A stretch of 5,757 nucleotides of DNA from an uncultured Methanosarcinales archaeon (GTDB lineage Archaea; Halobacteriota; Methanosarcinia; Methanotrichales; Methanotrichaceae), in contig CALMJN010000369.1 of assembly GCA_937864385.1 (NCBI GenBank), positions 1-5,757 of the forward strand, read 5' to 3'. The notes under the pieces are model-generated. The model did no database searches. It saw nothing but the letters and a program-made list of their open reading frames with translations, and had not been told where the DNA came from. Of the stretch, positions 1 through 5,713 are shown piece by piece. Positions within the stretch are counted from its first letter, which is position 1, and each line of letters starts with the position of its first letter. The position numbers and the translations under genes were made by a program.

Positions 1-131
1 GAGCCCGGAAAGAGATAGAATAGAGATGCAGCTATTACAGCCAAAAACATGGCCACTCTCAGGAGAGCCGGACTGCCCTTACGGCTAAGCCTCCCCCGAG
101 GTAGTCTGCCCTGAAAGCTACCTCTCCTCAC
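1..131 (-). CDS. N-terminal fragment of an unidentified, probably membrane or exported protein (runs off left edge)
   Basis: A minus-strand reading frame is open from a GTG at 131-129 to the window edge, giving about 43 codons. The first ~27 residues are rich in Arg, Ser and Gly and strongly basic. They are followed by a hydrophobic stretch (AMFLAVIAASLFYLFPG), which is the look of a membrane anchor or first transmembrane helix with a positive cytoplasmic N-terminus. The start is supported by a GGGAG Shine-Dalgarno (complement of 139-143) spaced 7 nt from the GTG. An in-frame TGA lies ten codons upstream of the GTG. An ATG at 50-48, directly before the hydrophobic segment, is an alternative start but has no comparable ribosome site. 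The gene is divergent from the permease at 314. I do not recognise the family and the fragment is too short to assign a function. Confidence 0.5.
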   Translation of the reverse strand, partial: MRRGSFQGRLPRGRLSRKGSPALLRVAMFLAVIAASLFYLFPG

Positions 132-138
132 GCTGCTA

Positions 139-143
139 CTCCC
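139..143 (-). promoter_or_regulatory. Shine-Dalgarno of the left-edge minus-strand gene
   Basis: The minus strand reads GGGAG followed by a 7-nt spacer and GTG at 131-129. This is the best ribosome binding site in the window and is the main reason for choosing that start; the plus-strand genes have no comparable site. Confidence 0.5.
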
Positions 144-193
144 TTCCCTTCAGACTGTCCCTGGCCGGAGCTTCCTTCTGCGCACCCGGCCCA

Positions 194-201
194 CTTTAAA
201 T
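194..201 (-). promoter_or_regulatory. TATA-like box, candidate promoter of the left-edge gene
   Basis: The minus strand reads ATTTAAAG here. An archaeal TATA box about 27 nt before the transcription start would place that start near 170, leaving a leader of roughly 40 nt that would include the Shine-Dalgarno site at 139-143. A second AT-rich candidate for the same gene is ATATAAAAAC at 214-223. Inference from position and composition only. Confidence 0.3.
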
Positions 202-213
202 CCCTTTTACACC

Positions 214-237
214 GTTTTTATATTTCTATCTATAAAT
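214..237. promoter_or_regulatory. AT-rich core of the divergent intergenic region with TATA-like boxes in both orientations
   Basis: This stretch holds TTTTTATA (215-222) and TATAAAT (231-237) on the plus strand and the complementary ATATAAAAAC on the minus strand. It stands out from the GC-rich coding surroundings. It may hold an upstream promoter for the permease, the promoter of the left gene, or both. The sequence alone does not decide which orientation is used. Confidence 0.3.
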
Positions 238-241
238 GGGT

Positions 242-257
242 TTCGGATGTTTCCGAA
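242..257. promoter_or_regulatory. Operator-like inverted repeat TTCGGA-N4-TCCGAA
   Basis: Perfect 6-bp half-sites separated by TGTT form a dyad of 16 bp between the two divergent starts, just downstream of the TATAAAT at 231-237 and about 27 bp upstream of the TATA box at 283-290. The size and placement suit a dimeric helix-turn-helix regulator acting on either or both divergent genes. No regulator gene is visible in the window, and a 6+6 dyad can occur by chance. Confidence 0.3.
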
Positions 258-282
258 GATGGCGGGACATGCATAATCATGC

Positions 283-290
283 TTTTTATA
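283..290 (+). promoter_or_regulatory. TATA box for a probably leaderless permease transcript
   Basis: TTTTTATA is centred about 27 nt before the ATG at 314, the distance expected between an archaeal TATA box and the transcription start. Transcription would therefore begin at or within a few nt of the start codon. No Shine-Dalgarno is present before 314, which agrees with a leaderless message. A GCAT-N4-ATGC dyad (271-282) abuts the box on its upstream side. Confidence 0.45.
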
Positions 291-313
291 CCTAAAATGA
301 TATCCCTGAGAAT

Positions 314-1534
314 ATGGAGACTACCCTCGCTTTTCTGGCCGTGGTCGTCTCCGCGAGCCTGGTCATAACCAGGCTGGGACCATTCCTATCCCTGGTCCTG
401 GCATCTATCGCTTTTGGCCTCCTGACAGGCATGGGGGTACTGATGCTGGAATACATCTCCGCCGGCCTATCCCGCATATTCTCATCCCTGGCGTTGGTGG
501 TATTCTGCGGCGCACTGCTGGCAGAGTATCTGCGCCGGACGGAAGGCCTGGAGAGAATAGTCTTCGATTTGCGAAAACTAACTACAAAAATACATATTGT
601 TTCTGGGGCAGCGGGATATCTCATATCCCTGCCGGCCATGTGCAGCATCACTGCCTATATGATACTGGAGCCTGTAGTCAAAGGCCTGGCCGAAAAGGCG
701 GGCAGCGATGGCAGAAGATCCCTTTTCATGACCGCAGCCTGCTCCATAATCTCCTTCAATCTCATCTACCCCTCCCCGGTGATGATCTCCCTCTCCTCCG
801 GGCTCTCCGCCGAGCCCTCTGATCTGCTCAGGCAATCTATTCCCATATCTCTGATCTTATTCATCCTATGCTATCTGCTGATGAGTTACATGTTCCCTGA
901 GGCCGAGAGGCAGGGAGAGCAGAGCACTTCTCCCCAGATGAATAGCGCCAGGGCCTGGACCCCTCTGATATTTCCTGTGGGCATGATGCTTCTGGGCGGT
1001 GTTAATCCTACTGTGGCAGTCTTTGCCCGTCCGGATATGGCTCTGCTGATGGGGGCATTGCTCTGCCTCTGGCTGGAGAGAGGCATGGCCCAGGAGATGG
1101 TTCATGCCGCTTCCCGAAGATCAGGGGTGATATTGCTGGATCTATGCGGGGCGGGGGCTTTCGGCTATGTTATAGCCGAGAGCAGCCTGGCCGGGGAGAT
1201 CTACCAGTTGGGACAGTTCCTGCCCGCTCTTCTTCTGCCCTTCTTTCTCTCCGCTCTGCTCCAGCTGGCTATAGGATCCAGGGTGGTCTCCGCCGCCGTG
1301 TCCTGCCAGGTTCTGGCCGGCTATCCGCTGCCGTCCGTCACCCTGGCCCTGCTCATAGCTTCAGGAGCATTCATGCTGCCTTATGTCACCGATCCCTACT
1401 TCTGGCTGATAAAAAGATCAACCGGAGCAAGCATGAGGCAGATGGTCCGTGGATACACCCTGCCCCTGAGCCTGCTGGGCGTGGCGTCCTTTCTGCTGGC
1501 GGCCCTGTCATCACTGATCTGGCCTCAGATCTGA
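314..1534 (+). CDS. DUF401-family integral membrane protein, GntP-like putative permease
   Basis: A 406-residue, strongly hydrophobic protein with about 11-12 possible membrane segments (roughly residues 4-18, 22-45, 56-72, 94-118, 138-160, 173-194, 215-230, 240-254, 269-290, 300-320, 340-358 and 380-403). Length and character fit the archaeal DUF401 family of uncharacterised membrane proteins in the ion-transporter superfamily. Two regions recall GntP-type gluconate permeases: GSRVVSA at 321-327, like the GSxTVA loop, and TDPYFWLIKRSTG at 359-371, like the NDSxFW region followed by a short loop and a final helix. A role as an organic-anion transporter or permease is therefore inferred, with substrate unknown. 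The ATG at 314 is the first usable start after an in-frame TAA at 293. It is first in a four-gene same-strand run, and its functional link to the downstream genes is unclear. Confidence 0.8.
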   Translation: METTLAFLAVVVSASLVITRLGPFLSLVLASIAFGLLTGMGVLMLEYISAGLSRIFSSLALVVFCGALLAEYLRRTEGLERIVFDLRKLTTKIHIVSGAAGYLISLPAMCSITAYMILEPVVKGLAEKAGSDGRRSLFMTAACSIISFNLIYPSPVMISLSSGLSAEPSDLLRQSIPISLILFILCYLLMSYMFPEAERQGEQSTSPQMNSARAWTPLIFPVGMMLLGGVNPTVAVFARPDMALLMGALLCLWLERGMAQEMVHAASRRSGVILLDLCGAGAFGYVIAESSLAGEIYQLGQFLPALLLPFFLSALLQLAIGSRVVSAAVSCQVLAGYPLPSVTLALLIASGAFMLPYVTDPYFWLIKRSTGASMRQMVRGYTLPLSLLGVASFLLAALSSLIWPQI

Positions 1535-1583
1535 AGCCAATCAGAAAAGCTCATTGCCCATGCCATCCGCATCTTGCATTCTG

Positions 1584-2495
1584 ATGTCTCATTTGCCCGG
1601 GTACTGCCTGCTGCCCGTAAAGGAGCTAAAAGATCGCGCCAGCGCCGCCCTCTCCCGCATAGCCTGCTGCGATATCTGCCCGCGTTGCTGCGCCGTGGAC
1701 AGGCTCTCAGACCAGCGGGGCTTCTGCCGCACCGGCCGGCTTGCAGGCGTGGCCAGCTATACTCCTCACTTCGGGGAAGAGGACTGCCTTGTTGGCAGCG
1801 CCGGCTCAGGCACCATCTTCTTCTCCGGCTGCAACCTCTCCTGCCTCTTCTGCCAGAACTATGACATCAGCCAGCAGGGCGCCGGCCGGGAGGCCTCTGC
1901 GGAGGAGCTGGCCCGGATGATGCTGGCCCTGCAGGATTGCGGCTGCCATAACATCAATTTCGTCACTCCCACTCATGTCGTCCCCCAGATCCTGGAGGCA
2001 TTGGTCTTGGCCCGCGAGGGCGGCCTGCATCTGCCGCTGGTTTATAACAGCGGAGGATACGAGAGCATAGAGACCCTGCGCCTGCTGGAGGGGGTCATCG
2101 ATATCTACATGCCCGATGCAAAATACGGGCAGGACGGGCCGGCCCTCAAATACTCCGGCGCCCCGGATTATGTGGAAAGGATGAAAGCGGCATTAAAGGA
2201 GATGCACCGCCAGGTGGGCGATCTGGTTTTGGACGAGGCAGGCATCGCCCGGCGCGGCCTTCTGGTCCGCCACCTGGTGCTTCCGGAGGGAGCAGCAGGC
2301 ACAGCAGAGGTGGTAAGCTTCATCTCCCGGGAGATATCCAAGAACACCTACATCAATGTCATGGCCCAGTATCATCCGGCATATAATGCCTGCCGCTTTC
2401 CCGAGCTGTGCCGGACCATCACTGCTAGGGAATATGCCCAAGCTCTGGACCTGGCGGCGGATGCGGGCCTGACCCGGGGTCTGGCAATGCTTTAA
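1584..2495 (+). CDS. PflX-like (COG1313) radical SAM iron-sulfur protein
   Basis: A 303-residue protein of the radical SAM superfamily, subgroup resembling pyruvate formate-lyase activating enzyme (PflX/COG1313). From the chosen ATG, the N-terminus carries a Cys cluster typical of the subgroup (C29-x2-C32-PR-x-C36...GFC48, with extra Cys at 28 and 35), then VASYTPHFGEE. The radical SAM cluster motif follows at C83-x3-C87-x2-C90 (GCNLSCLFCQNY), then NINFVTPTHVVPQILEAL, YNSGGYES, DIYMPDAKYG, and MHRQVGDLVLDEAGIARRG, all conserved family blocks. It should bind a [4Fe-4S] cluster and cleave SAM to a 5'-deoxyadenosyl radical; the substrate is unknown. ATG 1584 was chosen because LPGY about 25 residues before the Cys cluster matches the usual family N-terminus; TTG 1554 and ATG 1560 are alternatives. 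None has a Shine-Dalgarno. Archease starts 27 nt downstream. Confidence 0.85.
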   Translation: MSHLPGYCLLPVKELKDRASAALSRIACCDICPRCCAVDRLSDQRGFCRTGRLAGVASYTPHFGEEDCLVGSAGSGTIFFSGCNLSCLFCQNYDISQQGAGREASAEELARMMLALQDCGCHNINFVTPTHVVPQILEALVLAREGGLHLPLVYNSGGYESIETLRLLEGVIDIYMPDAKYGQDGPALKYSGAPDYVERMKAALKEMHRQVGDLVLDEAGIARRGLLVRHLVLPEGAAGTAEVVSFISREISKNTYINVMAQYHPAYNACRFPELCRTITAREYAQALDLAADAGLTRGLAML

Positions 2496-2498
2496 AGC
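2489..2498 (+). promoter_or_regulatory. TATA-like palindrome GCTTTAAAGC, possible internal promoter for archease-rtcB
   Basis: A perfect 10-bp palindrome centred on TTTAAA overlaps the stop codon of the radical SAM gene. Its centre is about 29 nt before the archease ATG, so a TATA box here would start transcription within a few nt of that codon. No Shine-Dalgarno precedes the ATG, as would be expected for a leaderless message. Promoter use is inferred. Confidence 0.3.
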
Positions 2499-2522
2499 TT
2501 ATTAGCCTCAATAAAACTGCAG

Positions 2523-2942
2523 ATGATCGCCTTTGAATATCTGGAGCATACCGCAGACGTCATGTTCCGGGCTTACGGCAAGACGGCGGAGGAGATGCTC
2601 TGCAATGCCGCTTCCGCCCTATTCCAGGCCATGGTGGACCCGACCACAATCGCCGCCCAGGAGAGTTGGACTGTGGAGTTGGAAGGGGATGATCTCGAGG
2701 ATCTGGCCTACAGGTGGCTCTCTGAGATAATCTTTCTCTTTGAGACCGAGTCGGCGGTCTTCTCCACATTCTCCCTGCAACTAAAGCAGGATGAAAAGAT
2801 GAGGCTATACGGAAAAATAGGCGGCGAAAGAATAGATCTTGGCAGGCATGCCTTCGAGAATGAGGTCAAAGCCGTCACCAGGCATAAGTTCGGCATAAAG
2901 AAAAATCAGATCTGGTGCATTCAGGTAGTTCTGGACGTGTGA
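2523..2942 (+). CDS. Archease, RtcB cofactor protein
   Basis: A 139-residue protein, full length for the archease family. Visible hallmarks are the N-terminal EYLEHTADV (Asp12), WLSEIIFLFETE in the centre, GGERIDLGRHAFENEVKAVTRH at about 99-120, and the C-terminal VVLDV (Asp138). The HTAD and C-terminal Asp residues correspond to the conserved acidic, metal-binding face of the family. Archease is a small cytosolic protein that accelerates guanylylation of RtcB, makes it a multiple-turnover enzyme and broadens its nucleotide use. The stop codon lies 2 nt before the rtcB ATG, which indicates co-transcription and fits the known partnership. The ATG at 2523 gives the standard family N-terminus, and no Shine-Dalgarno precedes it. 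Confidence 0.93.
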   Translation: MIAFEYLEHTADVMFRAYGKTAEEMLCNAASALFQAMVDPTTIAAQESWTVELEGDDLEDLAYRWLSEIIFLFETESAVFSTFSLQLKQDEKMRLYGKIGGERIDLGRHAFENEVKAVTRHKFGIKKNQIWCIQVVLDV

Positions 2943-2944
2943 TT

Positions 2945-4384
2945 ATGGAAGAGGCCAGCAAGAATCTCTGCAAGATAAATGATAACACTTACGAGGTGCC
3001 CCTGGGCTACCGGCCGGGCATGAGAGTGCCGGGAAGGATCTTCGTCTCTGCCGCCCTGCGGGATATGGTCGAGCCGGGGACGGTAGATCAGGTGGCCAAT
3101 GTGGCCACCCTGCCCGGCATAGTCAAGTACTCCATGGCCATGCCCGATGCTCATTTAGGCTACGGCTTTCCCATCGGCGGCGTGGCCGCCTTCCGGGAAG
3201 AGGGAGGTATCATCAGCCCCGGTGGAGTGGGCTTTGACATTAACTGCGGTGTGAGGCTGCTGCGCTGCGACCTGCGGGCAGAAGTGGTGCAGCCCAGGAT
3301 AAACACCCTTATCGAGGCCCTCTTCCAGGCCATACCTTCCGGCCTTGGTGCCACGGGCAGGCTGCATGCCACCGACCGGCAGCTCACCGAGGCCTTCATC
3401 TCCGGGGCCCGGTGGGCGGTGGAGGAGGGCTACGGCTTTGAGGCAGACCTCACCCACTGCGAGGAGAGCGGGGGCATGGACGGAGCCGATCCGGAGCAGG
3501 TCAGCCTCAAGGCCAGGAAGAGGGGCAGGCCCCAGCTGGGGACACTCGGCAGCGGCAATCACTTTCTGGAGATCCAGAGGGTGGAGGAGATCTATGATCA
3601 TGATGTGGCCCGGCAGTTCGGCCTCTTCAAGGGCCAGATCACAGTGATGATTCACTGCGGATCGAGGGGAGCGGGACACCAGATCTGCACCGATCATCTG
3701 GATGTCCTGTCCCGGGCGGTCAGGAAGTACAAGATAGACATTCCGGACAAGCAGCTGGCCTGCGCCCCCCTCGGCTCGCCCGAGGCCAGGCAGTACTTCG
3801 GGGGGATGGTCTGTGCCGCCAACTATGCCTGGGCCAACCGGCACATCATAGCCCACTGGACCCGGGAGGTCTTCGAGAAGTACTTCCCGGGCAGCCGGCT
3901 GGACCTGGTCTATGATGTGGCCCATAATGTGGCCAAGATCGAGGAGCACAATGTGGATGGAAAGCGGGAGAGGCTCTATGTGCACCGCAAAGGCGCTACC
4001 CGGGCCTTCGGCCCCAGCCGAGACGAGGTTCCCGCCGCCTACCGCTCCGTGGGCCAGCCGGTGATAATTCCCGGCAGCATGGGCACCTCCTCTTATGTCC
4101 TCTGCGGCAGCGACGCCGCCCTGGATCTGACCTTCGGCTCGGCCTGCCACGGCGCCGGCCGGGTGATGAGCCGCAGCCAGGCCCTCAGGCAGTTCACAGG
4201 CAAGAGTGTGAAAGCAGCCCTGGACAGGGAGGGAATCGTGGTCAAGGCCACATCACCGGGAATGCTGGCCGAGGAGGCACCTCAGGTCTACAAGCCCTCC
4301 GGGGATGTGGTGGATGTGGTGCACAACCTGGGAATAGCCACCAGGGTGGCCAGGCTGGTGCCGCTGGGGGTATCCAAGGGATAA
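2945..4384 (+). CDS. rtcB: RNA-splicing ligase RtcB (GTP-dependent tRNA ligase)
   Basis: A 479-residue RtcB, near the ~480 residues of intein-free archaeal homologues. RtcB joins 2',3'-cyclic-phosphate or 3'-phosphate ends to 5'-OH RNA ends, using GTP and Mn2+, in tRNA exon ligation and RNA repair. Metal ligands are visible by family comparison: Asp98 and Cys101 (DINCGVRL), His206 (GSGNHFLE, with Asn205), His237 (MIHCGSRG) and His327 (DVAHN). His402 in ACHGAGRVMSR is the guanylated nucleophile, and Lys478 near the C-terminal SKG matches the lysine that contacts the nucleotide. No key residue is missing and there is no intein at the SGNH site. ATG 2945 was chosen because it directly follows the archease stop and gives a normal N-terminus. 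A GTG at 2915 inside archease would add ten residues without family support. Confidence 0.96.
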   Translation: MEEASKNLCKINDNTYEVPLGYRPGMRVPGRIFVSAALRDMVEPGTVDQVANVATLPGIVKYSMAMPDAHLGYGFPIGGVAAFREEGGIISPGGVGFDINCGVRLLRCDLRAEVVQPRINTLIEALFQAIPSGLGATGRLHATDRQLTEAFISGARWAVEEGYGFEADLTHCEESGGMDGADPEQVSLKARKRGRPQLGTLGSGNHFLEIQRVEEIYDHDVARQFGLFKGQITVMIHCGSRGAGHQICTDHLDVLSRAVRKYKIDIPDKQLACAPLGSPEARQYFGGMVCAANYAWANRHIIAHWTREVFEKYFPGSRLDLVYDVAHNVAKIEEHNVDGKRERLYVHRKGATRAFGPSRDEVPAAYRSVGQPVIIPGSMGTSSYVLCGSDAALDLTFGSACHGAGRVMSRSQALRQFTGKSVKAALDREGIVVKATSPGMLAEEAPQVYKPSGDVVDVVHNLGIATRVARLVPLGVSKG

Positions 4385-4399
4385 AGAAAGTTCTATCCC
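4378..4399. terminator. Short inverted repeat across the convergent stop codons, possible bidirectional 3'-end signal
   Basis: GGGATA (4378-4383) and TATCCC (4394-4399) form a perfect 6-bp stem with a 10-nt loop containing the rtcB stop and ending at the stop of the opposite gene. It is the only structure between the convergent genes. There is no T-rich tract after it on either strand, which is the usual archaeal termination signal, so the assignment is weak. Confidence 0.2.
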
Positions 4400-5664
4400 G
4401 GCAGCGGTGGGCCGCCCCGGCTGTACCCCATGCAGTCCAGGGCTACCAGCCAGTCGAAATCAGTCAGGCTCTGAGCTGTCAGAGGAAAATAGGTTGGATT
4501 TTTCAGGCTGCCCGATCGGACCGAAAGGGCAGCCTGCAAAGCAGAAAGCTCCTGAACCCTCCGGGTGGAGATAAAGCGGCCCGGTCCGGGCATGGCCGTG
4601 AGCAAGGCCTCCAGGGTGCCGGGCTCGGGCCGGCCTATGCCGCTATCATCCGAGACGCCCACGGCGGAGCCTATTGCTGCATATCGCTCTCCTAAGATCT
4701 CTTTCAGATGCGTTCCAGCCGGCCACCAGGTGAAAAGCTCATCGCCGAACTGCCACTGCATTTTTCCCTTCTTCAGATGGCTGTTGTGGGCATAGGCCAG
4801 AGTCCTGCCCCGGCCCTGCTCGCATGATAAGATGTAAGCCAGATTCTCAGCCATACAGGCATCACGAATGCCGAGAAGCCTGCTGGTCCGCTGGCTTGAC
4901 TTCTCCGCCATAACGGCGTGGTAGCCCAGAAGCCACCGGGCCAGTCGAGCATAGTGGACCGCCTCAGAATAGCGCTCTTTGCCGCTCCGGGAGACAAATT
5001 CCGGGCGGCGCATTATAAGCTCGGCAATCAGATCCTCCACCTCGATTCGCAACTGCCCTGCCGCCGGGGAGAGGCCGATCGACCTGGCTGGATCAAGCAG
5101 AGTTGCAGGGTCTTCCCAATCGCTGCTCCGGCCTAAGAGCGGCTCTATCTTCTGGCGATAGCTCTTCCCGCAGGCATCATCGAGGGCGGTGATATAGTCC
5201 AGAACAAAACGCAGTATGTGGCCGGGGCTGTCGGCATAGCTCATCTCCGTGGGGCTGTCGAAGCCGTAGAACCGAATCTTGGTGCGGTGAGACGGATCGG
5301 AATTGTAATGCCTCATCCACTCCACAAGCTCTCGATTCGCTTCCAGCCGGCCAAAGCCATGGCTGAATCCAGCCTGTGCCATCTCCTCATAGGATGCCTC
5401 CCCCCGGCCGGCCACATACTCATCTACCAGCCTGCCTCGGGAAAAGCTGCTCTCAATGGCGATGGCGCTGTAGCCATGCTTCTCCACCAGCCTCTGGAAG
5501 AGCCGGTTCCGTAAAATCAGGATCTCTTCTCCCCCGTGCAGCGCCTCTCCCAGTCCGAGGAGCTCTACCGGCTGGCCAATCAGGGAGACAAGCCGGTCTA
5601 TGCTGGCGTTGGTGCTTTTCCTTGAATCAAGATTGAAGGCAATGGCCTCTTCATCCAGCTTCAT
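4393..5664 (-). CDS. Erythromycin esterase-family hydrolase (EreA/EreB-like fold)
   Basis: A 423-residue protein, full length for the erythromycin esterase family (PF05139). The active-site block GLGEALHGGEEILILRNRLF (38-57) carries Glu40, His43, Glu47 and Arg52, corresponding to the family GEATHGTxEFFxLR motif that includes the catalytic His and Glu of EreB. IAIESS (Glu71), FYGFDSP (132-138), RDACMAENL (267-275, with the Arg at position 267 give or take one) and AYAHNSHLKKG (290-300, His293 and His296) are the other expected blocks. No signal peptide or membrane segment is seen, so it is probably cytosolic. Family members include macrolide-hydrolysing enzymes, but most are of unknown substrate, and drug resistance should not be assumed here. 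The ATG at 5664 gives a normal N-terminus. It is convergent with rtcB, 8 nt apart, and is probably transcribed alone. Confidence 0.88.
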   Translation of the reverse strand: MKLDEEAIAFNLDSRKSTNASIDRLVSLIGQPVELLGLGEALHGGEEILILRNRLFQRLVEKHGYSAIAIESSFSRGRLVDEYVAGRGEASYEEMAQAGFSHGFGRLEANRELVEWMRHYNSDPSHRTKIRFYGFDSPTEMSYADSPGHILRFVLDYITALDDACGKSYRQKIEPLLGRSSDWEDPATLLDPARSIGLSPAAGQLRIEVEDLIAELIMRRPEFVSRSGKERYSEAVHYARLARWLLGYHAVMAEKSSQRTSRLLGIRDACMAENLAYILSCEQGRGRTLAYAHNSHLKKGKMQWQFGDELFTWWPAGTHLKEILGERYAAIGSAVGVSDDSGIGRPEPGTLEALLTAMPGPGRFISTRRVQELSALQAALSVRSGSLKNPTYFPLTAQSLTDFDWLVALDCMGYSRGGPPLPG

Positions 5665-5705
5665 TATGACTCGGATCTATAGAATGATCGGCATACGCTG
5701 AATCA

Positions 5706-5713
5706 GTATACTT
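5706..5713 (-). promoter_or_regulatory. TATA-like box upstream of the esterase-family gene
   Basis: The minus strand reads AAGTATAC preceded by the A-rich AGAAAAT, resembling a BRE-TATA arrangement. A start of transcription about 27 nt downstream would fall near 5683, leaving a leader of about 20 nt before the ATG at 5664. A weak GAG lies 5 nt before that ATG. A second AT-rich site, TCTATAGA at 5676-5683, is too close to the start codon for the usual TATA spacing. The remaining 5714-5757 shows no supported gene on either strand. Confidence 0.3.

Noticed and set aside
50..71. CTCTC-AG-GAGAG inverted repeat
   Set aside because: It has a 5-bp stem with a 2-nt gap and lies inside the probable left-edge coding sequence, so it is likely a chance match.
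1144..1584. A 146-codon plus-strand frame overlapping the permease
   Set aside because: It overlaps the 3' part of a well-supported membrane protein in another frame, and its Arg/Gly/Pro-rich translation has no recognisable motif.
1619..1625. AAAGGAG resembling a Shine-Dalgarno inside the radical SAM gene
   Set aside because: No suitable in-frame start codon lies at the right distance downstream, and starting there would remove the conserved N-terminal segment.
2915..2944. GTG start at 2915 for rtcB, overlapping archease
   Set aside because: It would add ten residues not seen in the family N-terminus, whereas ATG 2945 directly follows the archease stop and gives a normal-length protein.
3551..3570. 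Possible intein insertion point in rtcB at the SGNH motif
   Set aside because: The sequence runs uninterrupted through the motif and the protein has the normal intein-free length.
3155..4150. A 331-codon open frame on the minus strand opposite rtcB
   Set aside because: It lies wholly antisense to an RtcB with complete catalytic residues. Its translation is low in complexity, rich in Gly, Ala, Leu and His, and shows no family motif. Long antisense frames are common opposite GC-rich genes.
5218..5636. Two plus-strand frames opposite the 5' part of the esterase gene
   Set aside because: Both are antisense to a gene with conserved active-site blocks and have no family features or promoter of their own.
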